Part shown: positions 48,678-58,064 of the stretch, one piece after another | Layout: the number at the start of each line of letters is the position of its first letter | How positions within the stretch are numbered: the stretch's first letter is position 1 | From: Mobilitalea sibirica | GTDB taxonomy: Bacteria > Bacillota > Clostridia > Lachnospirales > Lachnospiraceae | Reading direction: 5' to 3' | NCBI RefSeq assembly: GCF_015999265.1 | Contig: NZ_JAEAGR010000020.1 | Location: forward strand, 1 to 64,000 | Length of the DNA stretch: 64,000 nucleotides | Program-made: the position numbers and the translations under genes | The notes under the pieces: model-generated | Told to the model about the DNA's origin: nothing | The model's input: the letters and a program-made list of their open reading frames with translations, nothing else | Databases searched by the model: none

Positions 48678-48719
48678 TTGATTGCAATCACAGAAACTTG
48701 CTTTTGATGCATTTATACT
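48678..48719 (+). promoter_or_regulatory. FNR box and -10 element of the ric promoter
   Basis: TTGAT-TGCA-ATCAC (48678-48691) matches nine of ten positions of the FNR consensus. TATACT lies at 48714-48719. With the start expected near 48726, the box is centred at about -41.5, the classical class II activator position, and there is no good -35 of its own. Confidence 0.72.
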
Positions 48720-48765
48720 AACATCATAACAAGAAAACGTATTACAGATTTAAGGAGGAAGATTT

Positions 48766-49455
48766 ATGATGAATTTACTTGATCGAAATGCAACAATCGG
48801 AAGTGTGGTAGCTGAACTTCCACAGGCAACTGATATTTTTAAAGACTTTAACATTGATTTTTGCTGTGGAGGCCATAGAAAACTGGCAGATGTTATTGCA
48901 GAGCAAGGAATTAATGAAACAGAGATTTATGAGAGAATAAGACTAGCACAGGAGGTTCGTAAGAGTGAATATGAAAGCAACAAAAACTTTAATGAGATGA
49001 ATTCCCTGGCTTTATCCTCCTATATTGAAGATACCCATCACAGCTATCTACGTAGAGCGCTACCGGATATTGCAGAAATTCTTAATACCATTCTAAGAGT
49101 TCATGGAAAAAATCATATGGAGCTTTTTGAGGTATATCGTCTGTTTGGAGGTCTAAAAACAGATTTAGAGCAGCATCTATTAAAAGAAGAGACCATGTTG
49201 TTCCCTGCACTCTATCAGGATTATAAAAACCAGCATGAAATACTCCATTTGTCGTCAGATATTATTGGCGAGCATGAAGCGGCTGGAAAAATCCTGGAAA
49301 AACTCCGTACAGCAACCAATGATTACAAGGTCCCTGATGATGCATGTGGAACCTATGAAAGAGCCTATGCAATGCTGGAGGAATTGGAGAAGGATCTACA
49401 CCAGCATATTCATCTGGAGAATAATATATTGCTGAAAGACTATGATCCCAGATAA
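48766..49455 (+). CDS. ric: Iron-sulfur cluster repair di-iron protein (Ric/ScdA)
   Basis: 229 residues: N-terminal DUF542 domain with FNIDFCCGGHRKL (the CCGG motif, about residues 28-32) and a C-terminal hemerythrin-like domain whose His/Glu ligands are visible (HHSYL, HGKNHMELFE, EHLLKEE-like QHLLKEE, GEHEAAG, HQHIHLENN). Repairs Fe-S clusters damaged by NO or peroxide. AAGGAGGAAG precedes ATG 48766. The FNR-box promoter ties it to the regulator upstream. Confidence 0.94.
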   Translation: MMNLLDRNATIGSVVAELPQATDIFKDFNIDFCCGGHRKLADVIAEQGINETEIYERIRLAQEVRKSEYESNKNFNEMNSLALSSYIEDTHHSYLRRALPDIAEILNTILRVHGKNHMELFEVYRLFGGLKTDLEQHLLKEETMLFPALYQDYKNQHEILHLSSDIIGEHEAAGKILEKLRTATNDYKVPDDACGTYERAYAMLEELEKDLHQHIHLENNILLKDYDPR

Positions 49456-49684
49456 CAAGTAACGAGCACGAAGAATTTTTGGGCATCAGATAATGTCGTA
49501 TATCTTATTTTCATTATCTGAAGAAATTAATGGTGTTTTTCTATAAATATGTATATTTAACCTCCTCTAAAAACAAAATAATATTTGATTAATATTGGAT
49601 TCATATAAATATAATGAATTTAATGTGAGTTTGTACCATATTTGGGTATACTTAAAATACATTATTATTTGGAGGTTATGAATT

Positions 49685-50284
49685 ATGGCAACGGATTTTA
49701 AGAAAAGTCAAACAAAGGATAATCTTATGAGGGCTTTTGCCGGAGAAAGTCAAGCCAGAAACCGTTATACCTTTGCAGCATCTCAGGCTAAGAAAGAAAA
49801 GCTATATGTGATTTCCGAAATATTTCGGTTTACAGCCAATCAAGAGAAGGAACATGCAGAGATATTTTATGATCATCTAAAGGAATTAGCCGGTGAAAAC
49901 ATTCTTGTAGACGGAGCATATCCCGTAGATATTGCAGATGATGTGGCAAAACTTTTACGAATGGCACAGCACAATGAATATGAGGAATATGATCCGGTTT
50001 ACAAAAGTTTTGGAGATATAGCAAAAGAAGAGGGCTTTAACAAGGTAGCCGCATCCTTTCATCAAATTGCTGCAATAGAAAAAACTCATGGTGACCGTTT
50101 TGCCAGATTTGCGGAAATGTTAGAGGAAAACAAGCTTTTTATTTCCGATGTTGAAGTTGGTTGGATGTGTTTAAACTGTGGTCATGTTCATTGGGGGAAA
50201 GAAGTGCCTAAAGAGTGCCCGGTCTGTCATCATGACCGAGGATATTTTATCCGATTGGATTTGGCACCTTTCCAAAATTCCTAA
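49685..50284 (+). CDS. rbr: Rubrerythrin
   Basis: 199 residues. Ferritin-like di-iron domain (about 1-145) with ExxH motifs (AGESQARNRY, ANQEKEHAEIF, AAIEKTHGDRF) and a C-terminal rubredoxin-like Fe(Cys)4 domain (CLNCGH and CPVCHH, about 160-180). Reduces hydrogen peroxide in anaerobes using electrons from rubredoxin. GGAGGTTATGAATT before the ATG. Single gene in the stress cluster; no FNR box was found upstream. A hairpin at 50337-50373 follows. Confidence 0.96.
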   Translation: MATDFKKSQTKDNLMRAFAGESQARNRYTFAASQAKKEKLYVISEIFRFTANQEKEHAEIFYDHLKELAGENILVDGAYPVDIADDVAKLLRMAQHNEYEEYDPVYKSFGDIAKEEGFNKVAASFHQIAAIEKTHGDRFARFAEMLEENKLFISDVEVGWMCLNCGHVHWGKEVPKECPVCHHDRGYFIRLDLAPFQNS

Positions 50285-50336
50285 GCAATAGATAAGATAC
50301 AAGCTTGCAATCCTCACTCTACTTTTATCAATTAAA

Positions 50337-50373
50337 TGTCTTAGATATAAGTTGTAAAACTTAATCTGAGACA
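50337..50373 (+). terminator. Hairpin after rubrerythrin gene
   Basis: TGTCTTAGAT and ATCTGAGACA with inner AAGTT/AACTT form a stem with one mismatch. There is no T-tract, so it is a weak terminator at best. From 50374 to 50647 nothing more was recognised. Confidence 0.4.
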
Positions 50374-50647
50374 TTACATACTAATTATCAATAAATATAA
50401 AGTATTGTCTTTATTCAATCAGTTCATTAATTCCCAACTTTGTAAAGATTTGTATTGATATAGTAATTGAAACTACATTACATAGAAAAATATACTATAA
50501 TATATTGACAACATCACCCTATAAGCTTATAATTAATATCATACCGGTGGAGACACCGGATATTATAGAAAGAATAGTTTGATAATCAAAGTAATTAGAT
50601 TGAAACAGTACGCAATGTTGAAACATAGACATAAGGAGTGAGGAAAT

Positions 50648-51703
50648 ATGATGATGAAGCCATTAGTTATAGGGGATTTGATAGCCAAAGTTCCAATTAT
50701 TCAAGGAGGTATGGGAGTAGGTGTTAGCAGATCAGGATTAGCAGGAGCGGTTGCCGCCGAAGGTGGAATTGGAATAATATCAACAGCCCAAATAGGATAT
50801 GATGAACCAGATTTTAACAAGCGTCAAATACCAACCAATCTGGTTGCTATTAAAAAACATATTGATCTAGCAAGAGAAAAAGCGAATGGTGGTCTCATAG
50901 GAGTTAATATTATGGTTGCCACCAAGCAATATGAGAAGTATATTAAGGCAGCCTGTGAGGCAGGAGCAGATCTTATTATATCTGGTGCAGGACTTCCGAT
51001 AACATTACCGGAACTTGTGAGGGGATTTAAAACTAAAATAGCGCCTATTGTCTCCAGCCTAAGGGCAGCTTCTGTCATACTTAAGATGTGGGATAAGAAA
51101 TATCAATCCACTGCAGATCTAATTGTCATAGAGGGTCCCCGTGCCGGAGGACACTTAGGTTTTTCGAAAGATCAATTAGATCATATTGATGAACTTGATT
51201 ATGATTCTGAAATTAGAAGTATTATAGAATATAAGAAAGAATTTGAAGATAAATATCAGAAGAAGATACCGGTAGTTGTTGCCGGAGGTATCTTTGATAA
51301 AGAAGACATAAAGCATGCCTTATCTTTAGGGGCAGATGGCGTTCAGATATCATCCAGATTCGTTGTAACAAAAGAGTGTGATGCCAGTGATGAATTTAAG
51401 CAAGCTTACATTAATGCAAAGAAAGAAGATATTAAAATAGTAATCAGTCCGGTAGGGATGCCGGGTAGAGCTATTATGACATCGTTTATGGAAGATGTAG
51501 GATGTGCAAAAATACCGGTTGATAAGTGCTTTCATTGTCTGGAACATTGTAATCCGAGAGAAACACCCTATTGTATAACCAAAGCCCTGATTGAGGCCGT
51601 AAAAGGGAATATTAAAGGTGGTTTAGTGTTTTGCGGAGATAATGTCCATCGTTTAAAAGAAATGACAACAGTGAAGGAAATCTTTGATGAACTAGTATTC
51701 TAG
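50648..51703 (+). CDS. Nitronate monooxygenase / FabK-like flavoprotein
   Basis: 351 residues, FMN-binding TIM barrel of the 2-nitropropane dioxygenase family: IIQGGMGVGVSRSGLAGAVA at the N-terminus, VIEGPRAGGHLGF (catalytic His region) and VVAGGIFDKEDIKHALSLGADGVQISSRF for phosphate binding (parts). A Cys-rich C-terminal stretch (CGAKIPVDKCFHCLEHC, in part KCFHCLEHC) is unusual for plain nitronate monooxygenases and is known from clostridial members. Could detoxify nitronates, or be an enoyl-ACP reductase; no fatty acid genes are nearby, which favours the former. AAGGAGTGAGG precedes ATG 50648. Confidence 0.88.
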   Translation: MMMKPLVIGDLIAKVPIIQGGMGVGVSRSGLAGAVAAEGGIGIISTAQIGYDEPDFNKRQIPTNLVAIKKHIDLAREKANGGLIGVNIMVATKQYEKYIKAACEAGADLIISGAGLPITLPELVRGFKTKIAPIVSSLRAASVILKMWDKKYQSTADLIVIEGPRAGGHLGFSKDQLDHIDELDYDSEIRSIIEYKKEFEDKYQKKIPVVVAGGIFDKEDIKHALSLGADGVQISSRFVVTKECDASDEFKQAYINAKKEDIKIVISPVGMPGRAIMTSFMEDVGCAKIPVDKCFHCLEHCNPRETPYCITKALIEAVKGNIKGGLVFCGDNVHRLKEMTTVKEIFDELVF

Positions 51704-51804
51704 GTTAAGACAACAAGGAAATACTAACATTTAGTTAAATCAGTACTTACGAAACGGTAATGCAAGTTATCGTTGAAAATAGCAATCATAATAAATTATA
51801 TTGG

Positions 51805-51858
51805 CTGGATTATTAATTGTTCCTTACATTTAAAGTATAATTAATAATCCGGTTTTTT
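51805..51858 (+). terminator. Intrinsic terminator
   Basis: CTGGATTATTAATTGT pairs with ATAATTAATAATCCGG, followed by six T. It lies 101 bp after the nitronate monooxygenase-like gene. Confidence 0.85.
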
Positions 51859-52040
51859 ATGATATAAAAATAAACTATGTTTGCATCACTCTGAATAAAG
51901 AAAATGTATGTGCAAATCTATGAATCCAAGTTTAGAGAAAGACTTTTCATACCCAAATCGATAGAAAAGCTACGAGTTCCATAAAAACCAGGCAGGATTC
52001 ACACTCGCTGGATCTATAGTATGGAAATAAATTCTGGAAA

Positions 52041-52056
52041 TGTGATTTAAGTCACA
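52041..52056. promoter_or_regulatory. CRP-type palindrome TGTGA-N6-TCACA
   Basis: TGTGATTTAAGTCACA is a perfect CRP/HcpR-type half-site pair, 92 bp before the DUF1858 gene. HcpR-type regulators of nitrosative stress in anaerobes use TTGTGA-N6-TCACAA. The FNR-type protein encoded at 47912 is predicted to prefer TTGAT, so another Crp-family protein may read this site. Confidence 0.55.
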
Positions 52057-52148
52057 GAAAAATCACCATAATAAGATAATAATATGATAAAACGATAACT
52101 ATATTATCTTTTCGGTTATTAGAACGAAAGAATGAAAAGGATGATATT

Positions 52149-52394
52149 ATGAAAAGTAATGATAATACACAAAAGGCAGTAATCGATTTAAAAAAATCAA
52201 TTTATGAATTATGCAATGAGTATCCGGGGCTTCCGGATGTTTTAACAAAATTGGGTTTTACGGATATAACGAAACCGGGGATGTTACAAACAGTAGGAAG
52301 ATTTATGACCCTTCCTAAGGGCTCTGTTTTAAAAAAGATACCTATGGATAAGATAAAAGAAACCTTATGTAATGAGGGATATGACATTATTTGA
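52149..52394 (+). CDS. DUF1858-domain protein
   Basis: 81 residues. SIYELCNEYPGLPDVLTKLGFTDITKPGML (parts) is the DUF1858 pattern, a helical domain often attached to hemerythrin or DUF438 proteins. Here it lacks the usual Cys pair. In other clostridia it is encoded next to or fused with DUF438-hemerythrin-PAS proteins; such a partner is found at 58065. Likely a small accessory protein of a redox or NO-sensing system. AAAAGG lies upstream; the start is reasonable. Confidence 0.8.
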   Translation: MKSNDNTQKAVIDLKKSIYELCNEYPGLPDVLTKLGFTDITKPGMLQTVGRFMTLPKGSVLKKIPMDKIKETLCNEGYDII

Positions 52395-52580
52395 GTGTAT
52401 ATAATATAAGATAATTGAGTTGTATTTGGGAGAGTTATATAACAAATTCGGTTAAAATGGAAAATTAAGAAATATATGTTATAATAATTATATAAATTAT
52501 AAATTAATTCAAATTATGATTCGAAATTTTACAAATCTCTGTTTGTTAATTACAATCGAAACAAGGCATAAGACAAATGT

Positions 52581-52610
52581 TTGACTTATATCCCCCTCTT
52601 AACGTATATA
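52581..52610 (+). promoter_or_regulatory. Probable promoter of the gnd-zwf operon
   Basis: TTGACT (52581-52586), 18-bp spacer, TATATA (52605-52610), 85 bp before gnd. Between 52395 and 52580 nothing else was recognised. Confidence 0.45.
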
Positions 52611-52694
52611 TTACGACAATCCACAGGGGACCCTACAAATGAATAATAACATCTGGAAGAAAAAACGTATCTGGAAAGAATGGAGGAAAGCAAT

Positions 52695-54092
52695 ATGATA
52701 AAACAACAGGTTGGTGTGATTGGTTTAGCGGTCATGGGAAAAAATTTGGCGCTTAATATAGCAGATCATGGTTATTCAGTATCGGTATATAACCGTTCTG
52801 CTCAAAAAACGGATGAATTATTAAAGGAAGCACAAGGCAAAAATCTGATAGGAACTTATTCGTTGGAGGAATTTGTTGAGTCCCTTGAAACACCAAGGAA
52901 AATCATAATGATGGTGAAAGCAGGGGATGCTGTTGATGCTACAATAAAGAATTTGTTGCCATTAATTTCAAAAGGTGACATTTTGATGGATGGCGGCAAT
53001 TCCTACTATAAAGATACCATAAGAAGAAGTAGAGAGCTGGAAGAGAAGGGATATCATTTTTTAGGAACAGGAATATCCGGCGGAGAAGAAGGTGCCAGAA
53101 GAGGTCCGGCGATTATGCCTGGCGGTGAAGAAGAGGCATATCGGATGCTGGAGCCTGTATTAACAGACATTTCTGCAAAAGTGGATAACGAACCCTGCTG
53201 TACGTATATCGGTAAAAACGGAGCAGGACATTTCGTAAAAATGGTTCACAACGGAATTGAATATGCCGATATGCAGCTGATCTGTGAAGCATACCTGATC
53301 ATGAAGAAGGTAATTGGTTTGACACCCCCTGAATTTCATGAAGTATTTAAAGAGTGGAATAAGGGAGAGTTAAACAGCTATCTGATTGATATTACCGCTG
53401 ATATATTTACAAAACAAGACCCCAACACAGGGCAATATCTGGTGGATTTAATTCTTGATGTGGCTGGTCAGAAAGGAACCGGTAAATGGACCGGTCAAAT
53501 ATCGCTTGATTTAGGCGTGCCTACTCCTACTATCACCACAGCTGTGTATGAACGTTATCTTTCTTCCATGAAAGAGGAAAGGGTGAACGCAAGTAAAGTA
53601 TTGAAAGGACCTGAAAACCTTGATAAAAAATCAAAGGATTTTACAGAGGCAGTACGTCGGGCATTATATGCTAGCAAAATATGCTCCTATGCCCAGGGCT
53701 TTGGATTGATGAGGGAGGCCTCTGAACAATTTGGATGGGATTTAAAACTTGGAGATATCGCCAAGATATTCCGGGGAGGATGTATTATTCGAGCACAATT
53801 TTTAAATCATATTATGAGTGCTTATGATAAAAATCACAAACTAGTTAATCTATTGTTGGAGGACTATTTTAAAGATATTGTTGGCCAGTATCAGATGGAA
53901 TGGAGAGAAGTTGTTAAACAAGCAATCTCCGCAGGAATACCGACGCCCGCTTTTTCCAGTGCTTTAGCTTATTATGACAGTTACCGGTCAAAGGAGCTTC
54001 CGATGAATTTATTGCAGGCACAGAGAGATTATTTTGGTGCACATACTTATCAGAGGATAGATATGGACGGAATTTATCATACCAAGTGGTAG
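52695..54092 (+). CDS. gnd: 6-phosphogluconate dehydrogenase, decarboxylating
   Basis: 465 residues, the long homodimeric form. Nucleotide-binding [12 protein letters not shown] (from residue 10), NRS after strand 2 (favouring NADP), substrate motif [19 protein letters not shown] (parts), catalytic Lys/Asn in [12 protein letters not shown] and the helical C-terminal domain. Converts 6-phosphogluconate to ribulose 5-phosphate with NADPH. GGAGG eight bases before ATG 52695; ATG 52680 overlaps that site. 38 bp before zwf. Confidence 0.96.
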   Translation: MIKQQVGVIGLAVMGKNLALNIADHGYSVSVYNRSAQKTDELLKEAQGKNLIGTYSLEEFVESLETPRKIIMMVKAGDAVDATIKNLLPLISKGDILMDGGNSYYKDTIRRSRELEEKGYHFLGTGISGGEEGARRGPAIMPGGEEEAYRMLEPVLTDISAKVDNEPCCTYIGKNGAGHFVKMVHNGIEYADMQLICEAYLIMKKVIGLTPPEFHEVFKEWNKGELNSYLIDITADIFTKQDPNTGQYLVDLILDVAGQKGTGKWTGQISLDLGVPTPTITTAVYERYLSSMKEERVNASKVLKGPENLDKKSKDFTEAVRRALYASKICSYAQGFGLMREASEQFGWDLKLGDIAKIFRGGCIIRAQFLNHIMSAYDKNHKLVNLLLEDYFKDIVGQYQMEWREVVKQAISAGIPTPAFSSALAYYDSYRSKELPMNLLQAQRDYFGAHTYQRIDMDGIYHTKW

Positions 54093-54130
54093 ATAGGAAT
54101 TTAAGCAATGGATAAGGAGGAAATTCGCTT

Positions 54131-55639
54131 ATGATAGACAATGATAATTTAAAAAATGGAGATGGTAATTTGTCTGCTATACTGGTAATATTTGGTGGTA
54201 CTGGGGATCTAACCCATAGAAAGCTGATGCCTGCCTTATATAATCTGGTTTTAGACGGTCTCTTACCTGAACAGTTTTCTATTGTATCGGTAGGAAGAAG
54301 AGATAAAACAGAGGAAGAGTATCGCAGTGAAATACATGAAGCAATTCAGAAGCATTCCAGAAATAAAGTTGATGATAAACTATGGGAAAAACTCAATAAA
54401 ATGATTCATTATTATAGATTTGATTTTACGAATTTAGAAGGATTTACTGCTCTAAATGAGTATTTAGACAGACTAGATGAAACTGCACATACCGGCGGAA
54501 ACAGAGTTTTTTATCTGGCAGTTGCACCAGAGTATTTTGAAACCATCGTACAGGGATTGCAACAAAGTAATATGGGCAAGAAAAAGGATGCCTGGAGCAG
54601 ACTTATCATCGAAAAACCCTTCGGAAAAGATTTAAAGACTGCCAGGCAGCTTAATAATAAGTTGTTGGAGGTTTTTGATGAAAGCAGTATCTATCGTATC
54701 GATCATTATTTAGGCAAGGAAATGATTCAGAATATTATGGTTCTTCGTTTTTGTAATTCAATATTTGAATCAATCTGGAATAATAAATTTATCGATAATA
54801 TTCAGATATCCCTCACAGAAAAACTGGGGGTAGGCACCAGAGGAGGGTATTATGAGCATTCGGGAGCCATGAGGGATATGCTGCAAAATCATATCATGCA
54901 AATTTTATCCATGGTTGCAATGGAACCACCGGTGAATCTAAAAACCGATTCCATTCGTACGGAGAAACAAAAAGTAATTGAAGCGATTGAGGAAATCACA
55001 CCGGAATTTTTACGAGATAACGTAGTGTTTGGTCAATATGGTAAGGGTGTTATTGACGGTACACCGGTGGTTGGTTACCGGGAAGAAGAAAATGTACCGG
55101 CGAATTCTAATACCGAAACCTTTGTTGCGCTCAAACTTCATATTAATAACTTTCGTTGGGCAGGAACTCCGTTCTATATCCGCACCGGTAAACGTATGGG
55201 AACCAAATCTGCAGAGATCGTAGTTCAATTTAAAGACTTACCAAATATTCTGTATTTTAAGGATCGCAATATTCAGGAACCTAATCTGCTGGTCCTTAGA
55301 ATTCAACCGAGTGTAGGTGTTTTCTTTCAATTTAATACCAAGAATTTTAGTACCCACAATGATATCGTAGCAACTAAGATGGACACAAGTTATGAAAGCC
55401 CAACACAGGGTAATACACCGGAGGCTTATGAAAGACTAATATATGATATCCTTAGAGGAGATGCAACTTTATTCTCCCGGTGGGATGAGGTGGAAGCGGC
55501 CTGGTCAGTGGCAGATCAGATAATAAAATATCGCGAGCAAAAGAAAGTTAATTTTCCAAATTATGATTCCGGGTCCATGGGACCGGTACGAGCTTTTGAA
55601 TTACTGGCAAAGGACGGAAGAAAATGGTGGAATGTATAA
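54131..55639 (+). CDS. zwf: Glucose-6-phosphate 1-dehydrogenase
   Basis: 502 residues. FGGTGDLTHRKLMPALY binds NADP, RIDHYLGKE is the catalytic signature, and KPFGKD the substrate motif. First step of the oxidative pentose phosphate pathway; together with Gnd makes NADPH, which supports peroxide and nitrosative defence in the surrounding cluster. GGAGGAAATTCGCTT precedes the ATG. Note that 6-phosphogluconolactonase is not in this operon. Confidence 0.96.
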   Translation: MIDNDNLKNGDGNLSAILVIFGGTGDLTHRKLMPALYNLVLDGLLPEQFSIVSVGRRDKTEEEYRSEIHEAIQKHSRNKVDDKLWEKLNKMIHYYRFDFTNLEGFTALNEYLDRLDETAHTGGNRVFYLAVAPEYFETIVQGLQQSNMGKKKDAWSRLIIEKPFGKDLKTARQLNNKLLEVFDESSIYRIDHYLGKEMIQNIMVLRFCNSIFESIWNNKFIDNIQISLTEKLGVGTRGGYYEHSGAMRDMLQNHIMQILSMVAMEPPVNLKTDSIRTEKQKVIEAIEEITPEFLRDNVVFGQYGKGVIDGTPVVGYREEENVPANSNTETFVALKLHINNFRWAGTPFYIRTGKRMGTKSAEIVVQFKDLPNILYFKDRNIQEPNLLVLRIQPSVGVFFQFNTKNFSTHNDIVATKMDTSYESPTQGNTPEAYERLIYDILRGDATLFSRWDEVEAAWSVADQIIKYREQKKVNFPNYDSGSMGPVRAFELLAKDGRKWWNV

Positions 55640-55659
55640 AAAATGATAAGGGGATGAAT

Positions 55660-56298
55660 ATGGACTTCAAGAATAGTTTTAAAAAAATATATGATATCTC
55701 TATGCCGATTACTCATGAAATGCCGGTTTATAAAGGAAAGGAAGCAAAGAGACCAATTATAAAAACAGAAAGTGATTTTACTAACGGATCGGCATTTGAA
55801 AGTAAGATTGAAATGAATCTTCATACCGGAACTCATCTTGATCGCAATCTGCATATGATTCCCGATGGAAATACGATTGAAAGTCTTAATCTTAATCAGG
55901 TAATAACTGGATGTAAAGTTCTCGATTTAACGAATGCAGATGAAAAGATAACGAAGGAACACCTGATAACCAAGGAGATAGAAGCAGATGATTTCATAAT
56001 TCTAAAAACCAAAAACTCTTTTGAAGATATTCTAGAGAAGGATTTTATCTATTTAGATAAGACTGGGGCAAATTACTTGGTTGAAAAAAGGATAACAGGT
56101 GTGGGAATAGATTCCCTTGGTATCGAACGTAACCAATCGGAGCATGAAACACATATCAATCTTATGGAAGCCGGAATTGTTATCCTAGAGGGGCTATGTT
56201 TGAAGGATATCCCGGAGGGAGATTACTTTTTATTTGCTGCACCCATATTAATTCCCGGTGTGGAAGCAGCACCTGTCAGGGCAATATTATTAGCATAG
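55660..56298 (+). CDS. Cyclase-family metal-dependent hydrolase
   Basis: 212 residues. HTGTHLD (55-61) is the zinc-binding core of the kynurenine formamidase/cyclase family, with GVGIDSLGIERNQSEHETH (parts) supplying further ligands (His in the SEHETH stretch). The family cleaves formamides or cyclic amides; the substrate is unknown here. Could it act as a lactonase for the gnd-zwf pathway? The position (21 bp after zwf) suggests a link, but this is speculation. Start at ATG 55660 after AAGGGG; a longer reading from 55624 overlaps the zwf end. Confidence 0.82.
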   Translation: MDFKNSFKKIYDISMPITHEMPVYKGKEAKRPIIKTESDFTNGSAFESKIEMNLHTGTHLDRNLHMIPDGNTIESLNLNQVITGCKVLDLTNADEKITKEHLITKEIEADDFIILKTKNSFEDILEKDFIYLDKTGANYLVEKRITGVGIDSLGIERNQSEHETHINLMEAGIVILEGLCLKDIPEGDYFLFAAPILIPGVEAAPVRAILLA

Positions 56299-56463
56299 GC
56301 GAACAATCCGTCTGTAGGGAAGCTTGATGGGATGGCTTCTCTGCAGTGCTAAAAAAGTTACATAACAACATAATATTCTGACTCGCGAAATAATAGTAAA
56401 GTCAAATACATAAACGTCGTATTTCAGTACAGGCAAATAGCAATAAAATGCTTTATATTTAAA

Positions 56464-56493
56464 TTGACGTTATGGCTATAAACGGTGTAATAT
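56464..56493 (+). promoter_or_regulatory. Probable promoter of the APC permease gene
   Basis: TTGACG (56464-56469), 18-bp spacer, TAATAT (56488-56493), 93 bp before the permease start. Confidence 0.4.
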
Positions 56494-56586
56494 AGCAGAG
56501 TTGGATAAAAATCCGACGTATTTTATCAGGAATTATATTTTCTGACCAGACTAATATTATGACGTGTGAAAGGATAATCTTACAGA

Positions 56587-57933
56587 ATGAACAAGAGAAT
56601 TTATGGACTATTTACAGCAGTAACCATGATAACCGGTATTGTCATCGGTTCCGGTATCTTCTTTAAATCAGATGACATATTAAGCTATACCGGAGGCAAC
56701 ATATTATTGGGTATCATCGTATTTTTTGTAGCTGCTGTGGCGATTGTGTTCGGCTGCTTAGCCATCTCACAGCTGGCTACGAGAACGGATAAGCCCGGAG
56801 GGTTGATTGCTTATGCACAGGAGTTCGTAAGTATGGGAATATCCAGTGCTTTCGGATGGTTTCAAACATTTTTATATCTGCCAACCTTAGCGGCAGTTGT
56901 ATCCTGGGTAATTGGAATTTTTACATGCCAGTTATTTGGCATAAATGCTTCCCTGGAAATTCAGATTTTTATCGGTATTGTTAGCTTAACCCTTTTATTT
57001 GTAATTAATATACTATCCGCCAGATTGGGTGGTCATGTTCAAAATGCTTCTATGATCATTAAGTTAATACCGCTAATCATAATAGCAGTAGCAGGACTAA
57101 TCTTTGGAAATCCACAGGAGTTTATAGCACAGGATATTAATAATTTCGGTGAGGCAACCACCTCCTTTGGCTGGCTCGCTGCTTTTGCACCGATTGCATT
57201 TTCTTTTGACGGATGGATTGTATCAACGTCGATCTGTCATGAAATCAAGAACAGTAAACGTAATCTTCCGCTTGCTCTGACCGTATCACCTTTTATTATT
57301 CTGCTGGCTTACGCGGCATATTTTGTCGGTATTGTATCTATGGTTGGTCCGGAAACCATATTGGAACAAAAGGATTCCTCTGTGTTTTTAGTTTCTGAGA
57401 TGATATTTGGTCGGATCGGAGCAAAAATCCTCTTGATTTTTGTAATTATATCCGTCATCGGTACGGTTAATGGTATTGTATTAGGCTTTATCCGAATGCC
57501 ATATTCTTTGGCTCTCAGAAATATGATTCCGGGCAGTAAGATTTTAGCGAAAGAACATAAAAACTTAGGTGGTATGCCTCTGAATTCAGCTTTGTTCGCA
57601 TATGTTCTGTCTATCGGATGGATGTTAGTCCACTACTTATCACAAAAATTAGGTATGCGGGGTGACGTATCTGAGATTGCAATTGGAATAAGCTATTTAA
57701 ATTATATCCTACTATATTATGCTGTAATTCGTCTGGCAAGAAAAGGATCTATTCAAAGTATATTTAAGGGATACATCATTCCGATCCTTGCTATGGGAGG
57801 TTCCTTGGTTATTATATCAGGAAGTATAACCCATCCGTTATTCGTCTATTACGCTGGAATCTGTTTTATCATCATGTTGGCCGGTGTTTTATATTATGAA
57901 AAAAATAAAGATAAGATTGACTTGCCCCGGTAA
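56587..57933 (+). CDS. APC-family amino acid permease
   Basis: 448 residues, 12 membrane helices. TMITGIVIGSGIFFKSDDIL at the N-terminus is the conserved first-helix substrate site (GSGIF) of the APC superfamily; AFAPIAFSFDGWIVSTSICHEIKNSKRNLP is the typical sixth helix and loop. Transports amino acids or amines, exchange or proton symport unknown. The start is ATG 56587 with a distant GAAAGGA. No binding partner gene; it stands alone between the pentose phosphate genes and the DUF438 gene. Confidence 0.9.
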   Translation: MNKRIYGLFTAVTMITGIVIGSGIFFKSDDILSYTGGNILLGIIVFFVAAVAIVFGCLAISQLATRTDKPGGLIAYAQEFVSMGISSAFGWFQTFLYLPTLAAVVSWVIGIFTCQLFGINASLEIQIFIGIVSLTLLFVINILSARLGGHVQNASMIIKLIPLIIIAVAGLIFGNPQEFIAQDINNFGEATTSFGWLAAFAPIAFSFDGWIVSTSICHEIKNSKRNLPLALTVSPFIILLAYAAYFVGIVSMVGPETILEQKDSSVFLVSEMIFGRIGAKILLIFVIISVIGTVNGIVLGFIRMPYSLALRNMIPGSKILAKEHKNLGGMPLNSALFAYVLSIGWMLVHYLSQKLGMRGDVSEIAIGISYLNYILLYYAVIRLARKGSIQSIFKGYIIPILAMGGSLVIISGSITHPLFVYYAGICFIIMLAGVLYYEKNKDKIDLPR

Positions 57934-58064
57934 GAGATAGTTGGATTTTGTTTTTAAATATTGCTTATTCCTAGGATGTATAGTATCATAAATCAGATCC
58001 AAATAAAGTAAACATAAAAAATACAAGGTATGATCAATATTAAGATTCGAATGGAGGTATGAAA

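Noticed and set aside
49598-49615. TTGAT-like sequence before the rubrerythrin gene as a possible FNR box
   Set aside because: The right half does not match ATCAA and the position relative to a -10 is unclear.
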